Source: Geobacillus zalihae NBRC 101842
GTDB lineage: Bacteria; Bacillota; Bacilli; Bacillales; Anoxybacillaceae
Length of the DNA: 64,000 bases
Direction of reading: 5' to 3'
NCBI RefSeq assembly: GCF_001544135.1
Contig: NZ_BCPV01000003.1
Location: forward strand, 62,001 to 126,000
Made by a program: the position numbers and the translations under genes. Positions 1 through 10,152 of the stretch are shown here, piece by piece (the stretch's first letter is position 1; each line of letters begins with the position of its first letter). The notes beneath the pieces were generated by a model. The model saw only the letters and a list, made by a program, of their open reading frames with translations. It searched no databases and was not told the DNA's origin.

Positions 1-324
1 TTGCTCTTTTTTCGGCAGTGTCGCGAGCGCAAACGGATTTTCGGCCGCCCGCCCTTCGCGCAACAAAAACTTGTAAAAGCTGCGCAGACTCGAAATTTTG
101 CGGGCGACCGAACGGCTGGCCAACTGTTGCTCGTATAGTTTCGTCAAATATAAACGAACGTCGCTGTAGGACACTTCATTGAGCGCGCCGATTCCTTCCT
201 CATCCATAAACCGGAAAAACTGCTCAATGTCACGCCGGTAACACACAATAGTATATTGTGAATAATTTTTCTCGATTTGTAAATATTCCATGAATAATTG
301 TAACGCAAGTTTCGAATTCTCCAT
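1..324 (-). CDS. xerC: Tyrosine recombinase XerC, N-terminal part (3' end outside window)
   Basis: The first 108 codons of a XerC-type site-specific recombinase, which with a partner resolves chromosome dimers at dif. What is visible is the SAM-like core-binding domain, with MENSKLALQLF at the start, a YSQYTIVCYRRD stretch and the SLRSFYKFLLREG segment; the catalytic R-H-R-Y domain lies beyond position 1. The ATG at 324-322 follows a GGGGTGAGG ribosome site. In B. subtilis this gene (codV) begins the codV-clpQ-clpY-codY operon, and here it has its own promoter. It directly follows topA, without the trmFO expected between them. Confidence 0.9.
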   Translation of the reverse strand, partial: MENSKLALQLFMEYLQIEKNYSQYTIVCYRRDIEQFFRFMDEEGIGALNEVSYSDVRLYLTKLYEQQLASRSVARKISSLRSFYKFLLREGRAAENPFALATLPKKEQ

Positions 325-349
325 CGCCTCACCCCGCAACGGCTACTAC

Positions 350-379
350 ATCGTACCATATTCATCCGCATGAACGCAA
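350..379 (-). promoter_or_regulatory. Promoter of xerC
   Basis: On the minus strand a TTGCGT -35 (374-379) is followed by an 18-bp spacer and a TACGAT -10 (350-355) preceded by TGG, an extended -10. It lies 26 bp upstream of the xerC start, so xerC does not depend on read-through from topA. Confidence 0.6.
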
Positions 380-419
380 CTGTTTTTTTATAAAATTCTG
401 AATTGTATCCGATGCCTTT

Positions 420-2495
420 TCAAGCTTCTAGCCGCTCTTCATAGTCGCACGCCGTGCATTGCACTTGCACACCTTTTTTCAGCTCTTTCTCCACAAGCAG
501 CCCCGCGCATTTCGGACACGGGCGGGCGAGCGGTTTATCCCACGAGACGAAGTCGCAATCCGGGAAACGGTCGCAGCCGTAAAACACCCGCTTTCTTTTC
601 GTGCTGCGCTCGACGATGTTGCCCTCGCGGCATTTCGGGCACTTGACGCCGATTTCTTTGACAATCGGCTTCGTATGGCGGCATTCCGGAAAATTCGAGC
701 AGGCGATAAACTTGCCGAAACGGCCCATTTTGTACACCATCGGACTGCCGCACACCTCGCAGTCAATGCCGGCCGGCTCATCCTTAATCTCAACTGCGCG
801 CATTTCTTTTTCCGCCACTTTCAACCGTTTTTCAAATTCGCGGTAAAACTCGTCGACGACTTTGATCCATTCCACTTTCCCTTCTTCAATTTCGTCCAAT
901 TCTTTTTCCATTTTCGCCGTAAACTCGACATCGATAATTTCCGGGAAAAATTCGAGCATCAGCTCGACAACGATTTCGCCGAGCTCGGTCGGGACAAACC
1001 GCTTGTTCTCAAGGACGACATAGTTGCGTTTTTGGATCGTATCAAGCGTCGGAGCATACGTCGACGGGCGGCCGATGCCGAGTTCCTCCAACGTTTTGAC
1101 GAGGCGGGCTTCCGTGTAGCGCGGCGGCGGCTGCGTAAAGTGCTGCTTCGATTCGATCGTTTCGCTCTCAACTGTTTCCTCTTCTTCCAAATCCGGGAGG
1201 ATACGGTCCTGCTCTTCCGCTTGATCGTCCGTTCCTTCAATATACACTTTCATAAACCCTGGAAATTTCACCTTCGAGCCGCTGGCGCGGAACACGACAC
1301 CGTTGTTTTCCAACTCGACGCTCATGGTGTCAAGCACGGCGGCCGCCATTTGACTGGCGATGAACCGTTCCCAAATGAGTTTATACAACCGAAACTGGTC
1401 GCGCGTCAAATACGGTTTCACTTTGTCCGGATCGCGAAATGCCGATGTCGGGCGGATCGCTTCATGGGCGTCTTGGGCGTTCGTGCTTTTCTTCTCTTTC
1501 CGCTTTTCCTGGTTGACATACATAGCGCCGAACGTCGCCTCGATATATGCCGCCGCCTCTTGCTGCGCCGTCTCGGCGACGCGCGTTGAATCGGTGCGCA
1601 TATACGTGATCAAACCGACCGTCCCTTCGCTGCCAAGATCGATTCCTTCGTACAGCTGCTGGGCGATCATCATCGTCTTTTTCGTCCGGAAATTCAGTTT
1701 GCGCGCCGCTTCCTGCTGAAGCGACGACGTCGTAAACGGCGGCACGGGGCTGCGCTTGCGCTCTCGTTTTGTCACCGTTTTCACCGCAAATGCCGTTCCG
1801 TTTAAGCGGTCCAGCACGGCTTTCACATCCGCCTCCGTCTTTAAATCGCGCTTTTGTCCGTCAATACTGTAAAACGAGGCGGCAAACGTCTCTCCTTCTT
1901 TTTGAAACGTCGCTTGAATCGTCCAATATTCTTCCGGCTGAAATTCGCGAATTTCTCGTTCCCGATCGATGATGAGGCGCAGCGCCACCGATTGGACGCG
2001 GCCGGCGCTTAATCCTTTTTTCACCTTTTTCCATAAGAGCGGGCTGATGTTATAGCCGACGAGGCGGTCGAGCACGCGCCGCGCCTGCTGGGCGTCAACA
2101 AGATTCATATTGATCGCGCGCGGCTTTTGAAACGATTGCTGAATCGCATCCTTCGTGATCTCATGAAAGACAACGCGGCAATCAGAGTGAATGTCCAGAT
2201 CGAGCATGTGGGCCAAATGCCAGGCAATCGCCTCTCCTTCGCGATCGGGGTCGGCGGCAAGAAACACTTTTTTCGCTTTTTTCGCCGCCGTTTTCAACTC
2301 TTTGATCACCTGGCCTTTGCCGCGGATCGTAATGTATTTCGGCTCGTAGCCGTGGTCTATATCAACGCCCATTTGGCTTTTTGGCAAATCGCGGACGTGG
2401 CCCATCGACGCTTTGACTGTATATTTTTTTCCCAAGTATCGTTCGATCGTCTTCGCTTTCGTTGGCGATTCGACGATAACTAAGTAGTCTGACAT
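420..2495 (-). CDS. topA: DNA topoisomerase I (type IA)
   Basis: Relaxes negatively supercoiled DNA by single-strand passage. The 691 aa match the B. subtilis enzyme in length. The N-terminal TOPRIM domain begins [20 protein letters not shown] and carries DPDREGE. The catalytic tyrosine is in [10 protein letters not shown] near residue 297. Three C-terminal four-cysteine zinc ribbons follow (CEVC...C...C, CPKC...C...C, CPKC...C..C). The ATG at 2495 was chosen because it has an AGGGGTGG ribosome site and starts the TOPRIM motif; in-frame ATGs further up would overlap the promoter. It follows dprA, as in B. subtilis. Confidence 0.97.
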   Translation of the reverse strand: MSDYLVIVESPTKAKTIERYLGKKYTVKASMGHVRDLPKSQMGVDIDHGYEPKYITIRGKGQVIKELKTAAKKAKKVFLAADPDREGEAIAWHLAHMLDLDIHSDCRVVFHEITKDAIQQSFQKPRAINMNLVDAQQARRVLDRLVGYNISPLLWKKVKKGLSAGRVQSVALRLIIDREREIREFQPEEYWTIQATFQKEGETFAASFYSIDGQKRDLKTEADVKAVLDRLNGTAFAVKTVTKRERKRSPVPPFTTSSLQQEAARKLNFRTKKTMMIAQQLYEGIDLGSEGTVGLITYMRTDSTRVAETAQQEAAAYIEATFGAMYVNQEKRKEKKSTNAQDAHEAIRPTSAFRDPDKVKPYLTRDQFRLYKLIWERFIASQMAAAVLDTMSVELENNGVVFRASGSKVKFPGFMKVYIEGTDDQAEEQDRILPDLEEEETVESETIESKQHFTQPPPRYTEARLVKTLEELGIGRPSTYAPTLDTIQKRNYVVLENKRFVPTELGEIVVELMLEFFPEIIDVEFTAKMEKELDEIEEGKVEWIKVVDEFYREFEKRLKVAEKEMRAVEIKDEPAGIDCEVCGSPMVYKMGRFGKFIACSNFPECRHTKPIVKEIGVKCPKCREGNIVERSTKRKRVFYGCDRFPDCDFVSWDKPLARPCPKCAGLLVEKELKKGVQVQCTACDYEERLEA

Positions 2496-2535
2496 CCATC
2501 TTCCACCCCTAGGAGGTAAATTGAAATCTTCATTA

Positions 2536-2564
2536 TTATTAATGATTATTGCCGCATTTGTCAA
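2536..2564 (-). promoter_or_regulatory. Promoter of topA
   Basis: A consensus TTGACA -35 (2559-2564), 17-bp spacer and TAATAA -10 (2536-2541) on the minus strand lie between the dprA stop and the topA start. Confidence 0.7.
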
Positions 2565-2573
2565 ACATGTGCA

Positions 2574-3455
2574 TTACACGTACGGGAATTCATCCAAAAT
2601 GTCCGCCGCTTCTTGCACTAGTTTTGCCCCGTGCTGAATGAGCGTATTCGGCCCAGCGGATTCCGCCAAACCGATCGGGCCGGGGACGGCGAACACTTCC
2701 CGCCCTTGCTCAAGCGCATACGCGGCGGTAATGAGCGAACCGCTTTTTCGCTTCGCCTGCACGACAAGCGTGCCGAGCGACAGCCCGCTGATGATGCGAT
2801 TGCGCGCGGGAAACTGCCATGCCTGTGGGCGCGTTGCCGGCGGATGCTCAGCGATGACCAACTGTTCGTTCATCAGCAGGGCGGCGAACGGTCGATGTTC
2901 TTTCGGATAAATGTGGTCAAGTCCCCCAGCGATGACGGCGATCGTCGACCCGCCATGCTGGACGGCGAGTTGGTGGGCGCACACGTCAATCCCAAACGCG
3001 AGCCCGCTGACGATCGTAAAGCCGGCGGCAACAAGCGGCGGCACCAATTTGTTCAACGCTTCGATTCCTTCTTTCGTCGGCCGCCTCGTGCCGACGATGC
3101 TGATCAGTTTCCGCTCCTGAAGCAAAGCGGGGGCCCCCTTTGCATACAGCACCCACGGCGGGGCATAAATATGCCGAAGCAACGGCGGATAGTCATGATC
3201 AAACACGGTGACCACATGAATGCACCGGTCCATATATGTTTTTATCACACGTTGCACATCGATGGAATGCAAATCATGGAAAAAAGCGGTCCATTGAGCG
3301 TCGGAAAGCGGAACGAGCGGGCGGAGATCATGAGGAGGCAGAGAAAATGGAGCGGTGAGCGTCGGATCAACCTTCAGCAAGGAATGAATCGTCTTCCATC
3401 CTGCCCCGCGGCAATGATGGAGATGGATAAGTCGGTCGCGGACCGTATCGTACAT
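2574..3455 (-). CDS. dprA: DNA-processing protein DprA (Smf)
   Basis: Loads RecA on incoming single-stranded DNA during natural transformation. The 293-aa protein has the Rossmann-like DprA core: SIVGTRRPTKEG, VSGLAFGIDVCAHQLA, GGLDHIYPKEH and FPARNRIISGLS. Length agrees with B. subtilis Smf (about 297 aa). The ATG at 3455 follows AAAGGGGATC; an upstream in-frame ATG lacks a ribosome site. It sits between sucD and topA as in B. subtilis, but a structured 120-nt element occupies the leader. Confidence 0.95.
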   Translation of the reverse strand: MYDTVRDRLIHLHHCRGAGWKTIHSLLKVDPTLTAPFSLPPHDLRPLVPLSDAQWTAFFHDLHSIDVQRVIKTYMDRCIHVVTVFDHDYPPLLRHIYAPPWVLYAKGAPALLQERKLISIVGTRRPTKEGIEALNKLVPPLVAAGFTIVSGLAFGIDVCAHQLAVQHGGSTIAVIAGGLDHIYPKEHRPFAALLMNEQLVIAEHPPATRPQAWQFPARNRIISGLSLGTLVVQAKRKSGSLITAAYALEQGREVFAVPGPIGLAESAGPNTLIQHGAKLVQEAADILDEFPYV

Positions 3456-3554
3456 ACTGATCCCCTTTCTTTTTTCACTTTCAGCATGGATCGATCGGTG
3501 CAACGAAAACGTTTAACATATCCTTGACGGAAAAGTCGCCTGTCTATTTTTTCG

Positions 3555-3676
3555 ACTGTCGGAGGCAAGCCGCAGGCTTCCCCGTCACGCCTTGGCGTGA
3601 CGGAAGACCGAACAGCCACCCGCTTCACAGACCCATACATGGGTCTTTAAGCGGCGTTGTTCGGTCGCCCGACAGC
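3555..3676 (-). repeat. Multi-stem structured element upstream of dprA
   Basis: Within the 322-bp sucD-dprA gap the sequence folds as a closed junction. An outer stem pairs CTGTCGG (near 3556) with CCGACAG (near 3669). Inside are a hairpin with arms CTTCCcCGTCACGCC and GGCGTGACGGAAG (about 3577-3606) and a second with GACCGAACA/TGTTCGGTC outside, CCGCTT/AAGCGG next and AGACCCAT/ATGGGTCT at the tip (about 3606-3666). The minus strand also offers AAGCC-TGC-GGCTT and then six A residues. I do not recognise the family. It could be a palindromic repeat, a transposon-derived RNA remnant or a dprA leader. Confidence 0.5.
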
Positions 3677-3745
3677 CGATCCAATTGCTCTGTAAAAGCG
3701 GCAAATGGGAAAGCTTCAAATTGCATCTATAGACATGATATGCAA

Positions 3746-3777
3746 CACCCCGCACGGCAACGTGCGGGGCCAAACCA
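3746..3777 (-). terminator. Hairpin after sucCD
   Basis: A 9-bp stem CCCCGCACG/CGTGCGGGG lies just behind the sucD stop. The minus-strand tail (TGTTGC) is poor in T, so it may serve more as a 3' stabiliser than a strong terminator. Confidence 0.5.
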
Positions 3778-4680
3778 TTAGTGCGTTTTGCATTTCTCGT
3801 ACAAGCCGCGTTCTTTCAGCACAGAAATGAGCGTTTCGCCGATCACGGCCGGCGTTTCCGCCACTTTAATGCCGCATTCGGTCATTTTTTTGATTTTCTC
3901 TGCGGCCGTGCCTTTGCCGCCGGAAATGATCGCGCCCGCATGGCCCATCCGTTTGCCCGGAGGCGCCGTTTGCCCGCCGATAAAGCCGACGACCGGCTTC
4001 GTCATGTTCGCTTTCACCCATTCGGCCGCTTCTTCTTCCGCCGTGCCGCCGATTTCGCCGATCATAATGACCGCGTACGTCTCCTCGTCTTCGTTAAACG
4101 CCTTCAGTACATCGATGAAGTTCGTGCCGTTGACCGGGTCGCCGCCAATGCCGACCGCCGTCGATTGGCCGATGCCGGCTTGCGTCAATTGGTGAACCGC
4201 TTCATACGTCAGCGTGCCGGAGCGCGAGACGATGCCGACGTGCCCTTTTTTATGGATGTAGCCCGGCATAATGCCGATTTTGCACTCTTCCGGCGTAATG
4301 ACGCCCGGGCAGTTCGGACCGATGAGGCGCGTCTTTTTGCCCTCCATGTACCGTTTCACTTTCACCATATCAAGCACCGGAATGCCTTCGGTGATGCAAA
4401 CAACAAGGTCGAGTCCCGCGTCGACCGCTTCCATGATGGCATCCGCAGCGAAGGCCGGCGGAACGTAAATGACCGAGGCGTTCGCGCCTGTTTTTTCGAC
4501 CGCTTCGGAAACGGTGTCAAACACCGGCACGCCTTCGACTTCCGTGCCGCCTTTGCCCGGCGTGACGCCGCCGACGATGTTCGTCCCGTACTCGATCATC
4601 TGCTTTGTATGGAACAGCCCTTGCGAACCGGTAATCCCTTGTACGATCACTTTCGTATCTTTATTGACAAAAACGCTCAC
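3778..4680 (-). CDS. sucD: Succinyl-CoA synthetase subunit alpha
   Basis: The alpha subunit of succinate-CoA ligase in the TCA cycle. The 300-aa protein has the N-terminal CoA-binding Rossmann domain ([19 protein letters not shown]) and the phosphorylated histidine in [10 protein letters not shown]. Start is GTG at 4680 behind AGGGAG. It follows sucC by 17 bp in a two-gene operon. The family is nearly invariant, so the assignment is secure. Confidence 0.97.
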   Translation of the reverse strand: MSVFVNKDTKVIVQGITGSQGLFHTKQMIEYGTNIVGGVTPGKGGTEVEGVPVFDTVSEAVEKTGANASVIYVPPAFAADAIMEAVDAGLDLVVCITEGIPVLDMVKVKRYMEGKKTRLIGPNCPGVITPEECKIGIMPGYIHKKGHVGIVSRSGTLTYEAVHQLTQAGIGQSTAVGIGGDPVNGTNFIDVLKAFNEDEETYAVIMIGEIGGTAEEEAAEWVKANMTKPVVGFIGGQTAPPGKRMGHAGAIISGGKGTAAEKIKKMTECGIKVAETPAVIGETLISVLKERGLYEKCKTH

Positions 4681-4697
4681 GTGTCTCCCTCGCTTTC

Positions 4698-5858
<1,161 letters not shown>

Positions 5859-5890
5859 GCGCCAACCTCCTATGTATAAAATCAAAAAAG

Positions 5891-5933
5891 TCTTAGCGCT
5901 TTCATTTTATACCTAACATTTCGCGCTTGTCCA
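5891..5933 (-). promoter_or_regulatory. sucCD promoter with candidate CcpA cre box
   Basis: The minus strand has TGGACA (5928-5933), a 16-bp spacer and TATAAA (5906-5911). Immediately downstream, at the likely transcription start, is TGAAAGCGCTAAGA (5891-5904), which fits the cre consensus TGWAARCGYTWNCW at 13 of 14 positions. This suggests repression of sucCD by CcpA under glucose. Confidence 0.65.
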
Positions 5934-5949
5934 CCGTTTCGCCGCAAAA

Positions 5950-5989
5950 TTAAGAAAGCGGGGAATAGGAAAATTACCCCTTCCCCGCT
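5950..5989 (-). terminator. Terminator of the ylqG-ylqH transcript
   Basis: AGCGGGGAA and TTCCCCGCT form a 9-bp stem followed on the minus strand by TTCTTAATTTT. The 5' arm lies within the last codons of ylqH, so the terminator is built into the gene end. Confidence 0.65.
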
Positions 5990-6261
5990 CTTTCTCCTTT
6001 CGCTTCCTGATCAAGCTGATACAAAAACGCGAACAATTCAGCCACTAAGGCGTACAGCTCCTCCGGGATCATTTCGTTGATCTCCACTTTCCCCAGCAGC
6101 TCAACAAGCGTCGGATCTTGGCGAATCGGCACGCCGTGCTCGCGGGCGGCGGCGATGATCGCTTCGGCGACCTTGCCAACCCCTTTCGCCTTGACGATCG
6201 GAGCTGCGTCAAGTGCCGCATCGTAAGACAAGGCGACTGCTTTTTTCCGCTCCTCGTTCAT
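5974..6261 (-). CDS. ylqH: YlqH: stand-alone FlhB/YscU C-terminal-like protein
   Basis: A 95-aa protein corresponding to the cytoplasmic switch domain of type III export proteins FlhB/YscU. Recognisable features are AVALSYDAALDAAPIVKAKG, HGVPI and the IPEELYALVAELFAFLYQL end. The transmembrane part is absent, and the NPTH autocleavage motif expected just before the AVAL segment is also missing; the sequence starts MNEERKKAVALSY. The ATG at 6261 overlaps the ylqG stop as ATGA, so the two are translationally coupled. Its role outside flagella is not known to me. Confidence 0.85.
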   Translation of the reverse strand: MNEERKKAVALSYDAALDAAPIVKAKGVGKVAEAIIAAAREHGVPIRQDPTLVELLGKVEINEMIPEELYALVAELFAFLYQLDQEAKGERAGKG

Positions 6262-7805
6262 GCTTGGCAATCCACCTCGCTGCAACTGTCGGCAAACAGA
6301 AAAACGGAAGGCGGAGGAGGGGCGGAACGCGTTGCCTTTACATCAATGCCTGAAAGCGCATAGCCGTGCGCCTGAAACCGCTCTTTGACAAGCGGAGCCA
6401 TCCGCGCGGCAGCAACCGCCAACCGCGGATCATCGTGAAAAATGGAGATGTGGACGATCCGTCGTTGCACGCGCATATCAACGATCACCTCTCCCAGCTC
6501 TTCAAGCGTCAGGCAACAAACAATGCGGTTGTAATCGGCATCAAGCGGCCCGCCTTGTTTCCTCCTTCCTTGCCAGCACACAGCAAAATCGCTGCTGCGG
6601 CCGCCAAGCGGCAATGGAAACGAAATCCATACGTGCTCAATGAGCCCATCGCCGCCAGCAGCGATGGCCATGCCATCGAGCTGGTCGAGAATCGCTTCGG
6701 CCGCCCTCTTGGCCCCTTCGCTCCCCGATTCATGAAGAAAGCGAAGAAGCAGCCGTTTCAACGACGGGGCGGAAGGCAAATCCTCGATTTTCCCGACACG
6801 GACGAGCGCCGCCTCATCCTCAAGCCCAAGCCGCACGGCCGCTCGCCTCAGCCAGCAAAACAGCGACAGCGCCGGATCTCTCGTCGCTCGAGCGGCCGCC
6901 CACAACTTCGCTTCCGCGGCGGGCAGCGCTCCGCTTTGATAGGCAGCATCGAGAGCGGCCCACCGTTCCACAAACGCCTCCTCGTCCGTCAAGCCGAGCT
7001 GCCGAATGATATCGGCAAACCGGCGGCATTGCACCGCCTCCCGAAGCGCCAAGCGGCGGTCCTCCGGCAACGGGGCGAGCCCAAGGCGGGCAAGAAGCGC
7101 GCGGGCCGTTTCGGCCTCTTCCTCCCCTGACAGCAACAAACGCACGGCCGCCTCGTAAGCGGACAGCGGCGGTGAAAGAAACTTCTCCATCGCCCGGCTG
7201 AGCTCAAGCGCCGCCGGATGGGCGGAAAGGGCGGCAATGGCCGCTTTCAGTTTCCCCAACCCCTCAGCGAGCGGCACCCCGGTTTTGGCTGCCCATAGCG
7301 CGCGAAACACGGCTGAAGAGAACGGCAGCCGGCGGCGAAACAAATGGGCGAGCACGTCTTCGGCCGCGTCCGGCTGGCCGGTCTCTTTCACCGCTTCAGT
7401 CAGTGCGGCAATTTCCTCTTTCGTTGCAGCCGCGCCAGCTTTCAGCGCTTGGCGGAGCACCGGCAGCGCCGCATCCGGCAGTTTCCACGCTTTTTGCCAC
7501 CGGCGCACCGCCTCTTCACCTGACGGAGCAGACGCCGGTTCGGAAAGGGGAATGGCTTTCCAATAAATTGTTCCTTGTCGTTCGTGAATTTCAAACAAAT
7601 ACAAACGTCCGACGGCAAGCGGCGCCTCCAAACGGGCGCGCACAAGCTGTCCGCCAGCGCGGACGAGCGCCGCCCGCTCCTCGGTTTCCATCTCCTCGAC
7701 CCGCTCCACTCGGCCGACGACGGCCTGCCCCGGCTGAAACCGCCGGCTGGATGTCGCGTCGCGGACAGCGGTCGTTGGCATCGTCCGCTCCATGCGCTCG
7801 ACCAT
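6258..7805 (-). CDS. ylqG: YlqG: FliK-like hypothetical protein
   Basis: A 515-aa Ala/Leu/Arg-rich soluble protein in the position of B. subtilis ylqG. No catalytic motif is seen. The last 100 residues (LTLEELGEVIVDMRVQRRIV, then an alpha/beta stretch) resemble the C-terminal domain of the hook-length regulator FliK. The start at 7805 follows AAGGGATG just beyond the rnhB stop. Coupling to the FlhB-like ylqH makes a FliK/FlhB-like functional pair plausible; that is inference. Low sequence conservation means the FliK link needs profile confirmation. Confidence 0.75.
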   Translation of the reverse strand: MVERMERTMPTTAVRDATSSRRFQPGQAVVGRVERVEEMETEERAALVRAGGQLVRARLEAPLAVGRLYLFEIHERQGTIYWKAIPLSEPASAPSGEEAVRRWQKAWKLPDAALPVLRQALKAGAAATKEEIAALTEAVKETGQPDAAEDVLAHLFRRRLPFSSAVFRALWAAKTGVPLAEGLGKLKAAIAALSAHPAALELSRAMEKFLSPPLSAYEAAVRLLLSGEEEAETARALLARLGLAPLPEDRRLALREAVQCRRFADIIRQLGLTDEEAFVERWAALDAAYQSGALPAAEAKLWAAARATRDPALSLFCWLRRAAVRLGLEDEAALVRVGKIEDLPSAPSLKRLLLRFLHESGSEGAKRAAEAILDQLDGMAIAAGGDGLIEHVWISFPLPLGGRSSDFAVCWQGRRKQGGPLDADYNRIVCCLTLEELGEVIVDMRVQRRIVHISIFHDDPRLAVAAARMAPLVKERFQAHGYALSGIDVKATRSAPPPPSVFLFADSCSEVDCQA

Positions 7806-7823
7806 TTCGTCCCATCCCTTCTT

Positions 7824-8606
7824 CTAGAGCTGCTCGCTCGCCTCGAGCACCTCCCTCACCGGTGCGAACGAACGACGGTGCTCAGGCGTAACGCCGTAGC
7901 GGCGGATCGCCTCGAAATGTTCCGGCGTTCCGTAGCCCATATGGCGCGCGAACCCGTATTGTGGATAGCGGCGATCCAGTTCTTTCATCCACCGGTCGCG
8001 CGTCACTTTGGCGATGACCGACGCAGCAGCGATCGAAGCGCTGTTGGCGTCTCCTTTTATGAGGCGCTGTTGCGGCAGTGGGCACGGCACCGCCATCGCA
8101 TCAACAAGCAAATGTTCAGGCGGCGGGGAAAGGGCGTTCACCGCTTTCGCCATCGCTTGCCTTGTCGCTTCGTAAATATTCCTTTCATCGATCTCCGCCG
8201 CGCTGACGATGCCGATGCCGATGGCGACGGCGCACGCTTCAATTTGCGCAAACAATGCCTCGCGCTTTTCCGGCGTCAGCCGCTTCGAGTCGTCAAGCCC
8301 CGGCAAATAGGCGTCTTTCGGCAAGATGACCGCGGCGGCGACGACCGGGCCGGCCAGCGGGCCGCGCCCGGCCTCATCAATGCCGGCGATCCGTCTAACG
8401 CCAGCGGCGTATAGTTCCCGCTCATAACGCATCAGTTCTTCCCACCGCTGCTCGATGGCGTGCCGGCGCGCTTTCTGCCTTTCAAAACGGGCAAGAAGCG
8501 CCTGCACGCTTTTTCGCTCATCCTGCCGCAGCATCTCCCAGCGCGGGTCGTCCTCGCCAAGCTTCGGAAGCAGCGCTTCAATGTCTTTCACCGTATACCG
8601 CTTCAT
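7824..8606 (-). CDS. rnhB: Ribonuclease HII
   Basis: Removes ribonucleotides and RNA primers from RNA-DNA hybrids. The 260-aa protein has an N-terminal extension typical of Bacillus RNase HII and the four acidic catalytic residues: [15 protein letters not shown] (D and E), [13 protein letters not shown] (D) and LVDAMAV (D). The ATG at 8606 follows GAGGGAGAGGAG. It is separated from the upstream rbgA by a terminator and is followed 18 bp later by ylqG. Confidence 0.96.
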   Translation of the reverse strand: MKRYTVKDIEALLPKLGEDDPRWEMLRQDERKSVQALLARFERQKARRHAIEQRWEELMRYERELYAAGVRRIAGIDEAGRGPLAGPVVAAAVILPKDAYLPGLDDSKRLTPEKREALFAQIEACAVAIGIGIVSAAEIDERNIYEATRQAMAKAVNALSPPPEHLLVDAMAVPCPLPQQRLIKGDANSASIAAASVIAKVTRDRWMKELDRRYPQYGFARHMGYGTPEHFEAIRRYGVTPEHRRSFAPVREVLEASEQL

Positions 8607-8668
8607 GCTCCTCTCCCTCTTCTACTTATACTATCGGCTCTGTTTGGCCGACCGTAAAGCGCCGCCGG

Positions 8669-8713
8669 CAAAAAACGCCCGCCGGACGCGCTACGTCCGT
8701 GAAGCGGGCGTTT
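8669..8713 (-). terminator. Terminator overlapping the 3' end of rbgA
   Basis: AAACGCCCGC and GCGGGCGTTT pair around the rbgA stop codon (8691-8693) and are followed on the minus strand by a run of T. The ascending arm encodes the last rbgA residues. Confidence 0.75.
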
Positions 8714-9551
8714 CAAAGCTTAAGCGGCCTAATTTTTCCGTGCGGATGTCATACAAAACGATGTCAGCCACTTTATCGTAGTCAACAGCGCCGCCTGACG
8801 TCAAGCAGCCGCGCCGCCTTCCGATGGCGTCAAACAAGGCGACAATGTCATCCGGAATGTCATCAAGGCCGTAGCGCTCCGCAAGCCGGTTGGGATAGTG
8901 GGTCGACAAAAAGCGGAGCGCATAGACGGCGACATCCTGCAAGTTTAAAATTTCGTCCTTAATGGCCCCGGTCACCGCCAACTTGTAGCCCACGTCCTCA
9001 TCCTCAAATTTCGGCCATAGGATGCCTGGGGTATCAAGCAGCTCCATTTCTTTGCCGACTTTAATCCATTGCTGCGCTTTTGTCACCCCCGGCTTGTCGC
9101 CGGTTTTCGCGATATGGCGGCCGGCGAGCCGGTTGATCAGCGTCGACTTGCCGACGTTCGGGATGCCGACGATGAGCGCCCGAACCGGGCGCGGGTTTTT
9201 AATCCCTTTCGCCCGCATTTTCTCGAATTTGTCTTTCACCATCTCTTTCGCTGCCGCCGCGATTTGCCGGACTCCTGTTCCGCTTTGAGCATCGATGGGC
9301 AAAGCCAGCCGCCCTTGATCGTGGAAATAGCGGATCCACTGTTCGGTCACCGCCTCATCGGCCATATCAGCCTTATTGAGCAAAATGAGGCGCGGCTTTT
9401 GTCCGAGAATCTCGTCGATCATCGGGTTGCGCGAGGACATCGGCACACGGGCGTCAAGCAGCTCAAACGCTACGTCGATCAACTTTAATTTTTCTTGCAC
9501 TTCCCGCTTGGCCTTCGCCATATGGCCGGGGAACCATTGAATCACTGTCAT
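8691..9551 (-). CDS. rbgA: Ribosome biogenesis GTPase A
   Basis: A 286-aa circularly permuted GTPase that acts late in 50S subunit assembly. G motifs occur in the order G4-G5-G1-G3: LLNKADM near residue 62, [10 protein letters not shown] near 130 and [10 protein letters not shown] near 175. The N terminus [14 protein letters not shown] is the family signature. ATG 9551 was preferred over two nearby upstream ATGs because of AGGTGA spacing and family alignment. It sits downstream of lepB. Confidence 0.95.
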   Translation of the reverse strand: MTVIQWFPGHMAKAKREVQEKLKLIDVAFELLDARVPMSSRNPMIDEILGQKPRLILLNKADMADEAVTEQWIRYFHDQGRLALPIDAQSGTGVRQIAAAAKEMVKDKFEKMRAKGIKNPRPVRALIVGIPNVGKSTLINRLAGRHIAKTGDKPGVTKAQQWIKVGKEMELLDTPGILWPKFEDEDVGYKLAVTGAIKDEILNLQDVAVYALRFLSTHYPNRLAERYGLDDIPDDIVALFDAIGRRRGCLTSGGAVDYDKVADIVLYDIRTEKLGRLSFETPASRT

Positions 9552-9569
9552 TGGCATCACCTGCCTCGT

Positions 9570-10124
9570 TTATTTCACAATCCGGGCGTCAGAAAGCGGC
9601 CAATACACAAGATTCGCCTTGCCAACGACTTTTGACATCGGAATGAAGCCGATATGGCGGCTGTCTTTGCTGAAACGGCGATTGTCGCCCATGACAAACA
9701 AATGCCCCGGCGGCACCGTGCTTCGCCCGGTCAGTTCCTCCAAAGTGAACGATTCCGTCAGTGGACCGCCGTCGGACAACTGCTTTTTATACTCGTCCAA
9801 ATACGGCTCTTCATACGGCTTGCCATTGATATAGAGCGTATCATTTTTGTATTCAATTCGGTCGCCCGGCAGGCCGATGACTCGCTTAATATAGTCTCTC
9901 CCTTCTTCAGCGTGAAAAACAATGATATCGAAACGGTGCGGCATGCCGATTTTATACGCCAGTTTATTGACGATCATCCGCTCATGGTTATGTAATGTCG
10001 GCATCATCGAATAACCGTCGACGATGATCGGAGCGAAAATAAAGTAGCGGATGCCCCCGGCGAGCAAGACGGCAACGACGATCGCTTTCATCCATTCGCG
10101 CCATTCGCTTTTTTTCTGTTCCAT
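9570..10124 (-). CDS. lepB: Signal peptidase I
   Basis: A membrane-bound type I signal peptidase that removes Sec signal peptides, 184 aa. One N-terminal membrane anchor (IVVAVLLAGGIRYFIFAPII) precedes the catalytic serine in GYSMMPT and the lysine in YIKRVIGLPGD; box E GDNRRFSKDSRHIGF follows. ATG 10124 has an AGGTGGG ribosome site. B. subtilis has no signal peptidase gene at this point, so it is an added gene or a lineage-specific placement. A perfect 6-bp inverted repeat lies upstream. Confidence 0.95.
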   Translation of the reverse strand: MEQKKSEWREWMKAIVVAVLLAGGIRYFIFAPIIVDGYSMMPTLHNHERMIVNKLAYKIGMPHRFDIIVFHAEEGRDYIKRVIGLPGDRIEYKNDTLYINGKPYEEPYLDEYKKQLSDGGPLTESFTLEELTGRSTVPPGHLFVMGDNRRFSKDSRHIGFIPMSKVVGKANLVYWPLSDARIVK

Positions 10125-10152
10125 TGTCCACCCACCTAAATCAAAGTTTGCA

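Noticed and set aside
459-1589. A 376-codon plus-strand open frame opposite topA
   Set aside because: It is antisense to a clearly coding gene, rich in His, Arg and Phe, lacks family motifs and a ribosome site; such shadows arise from high-GC codon bias.
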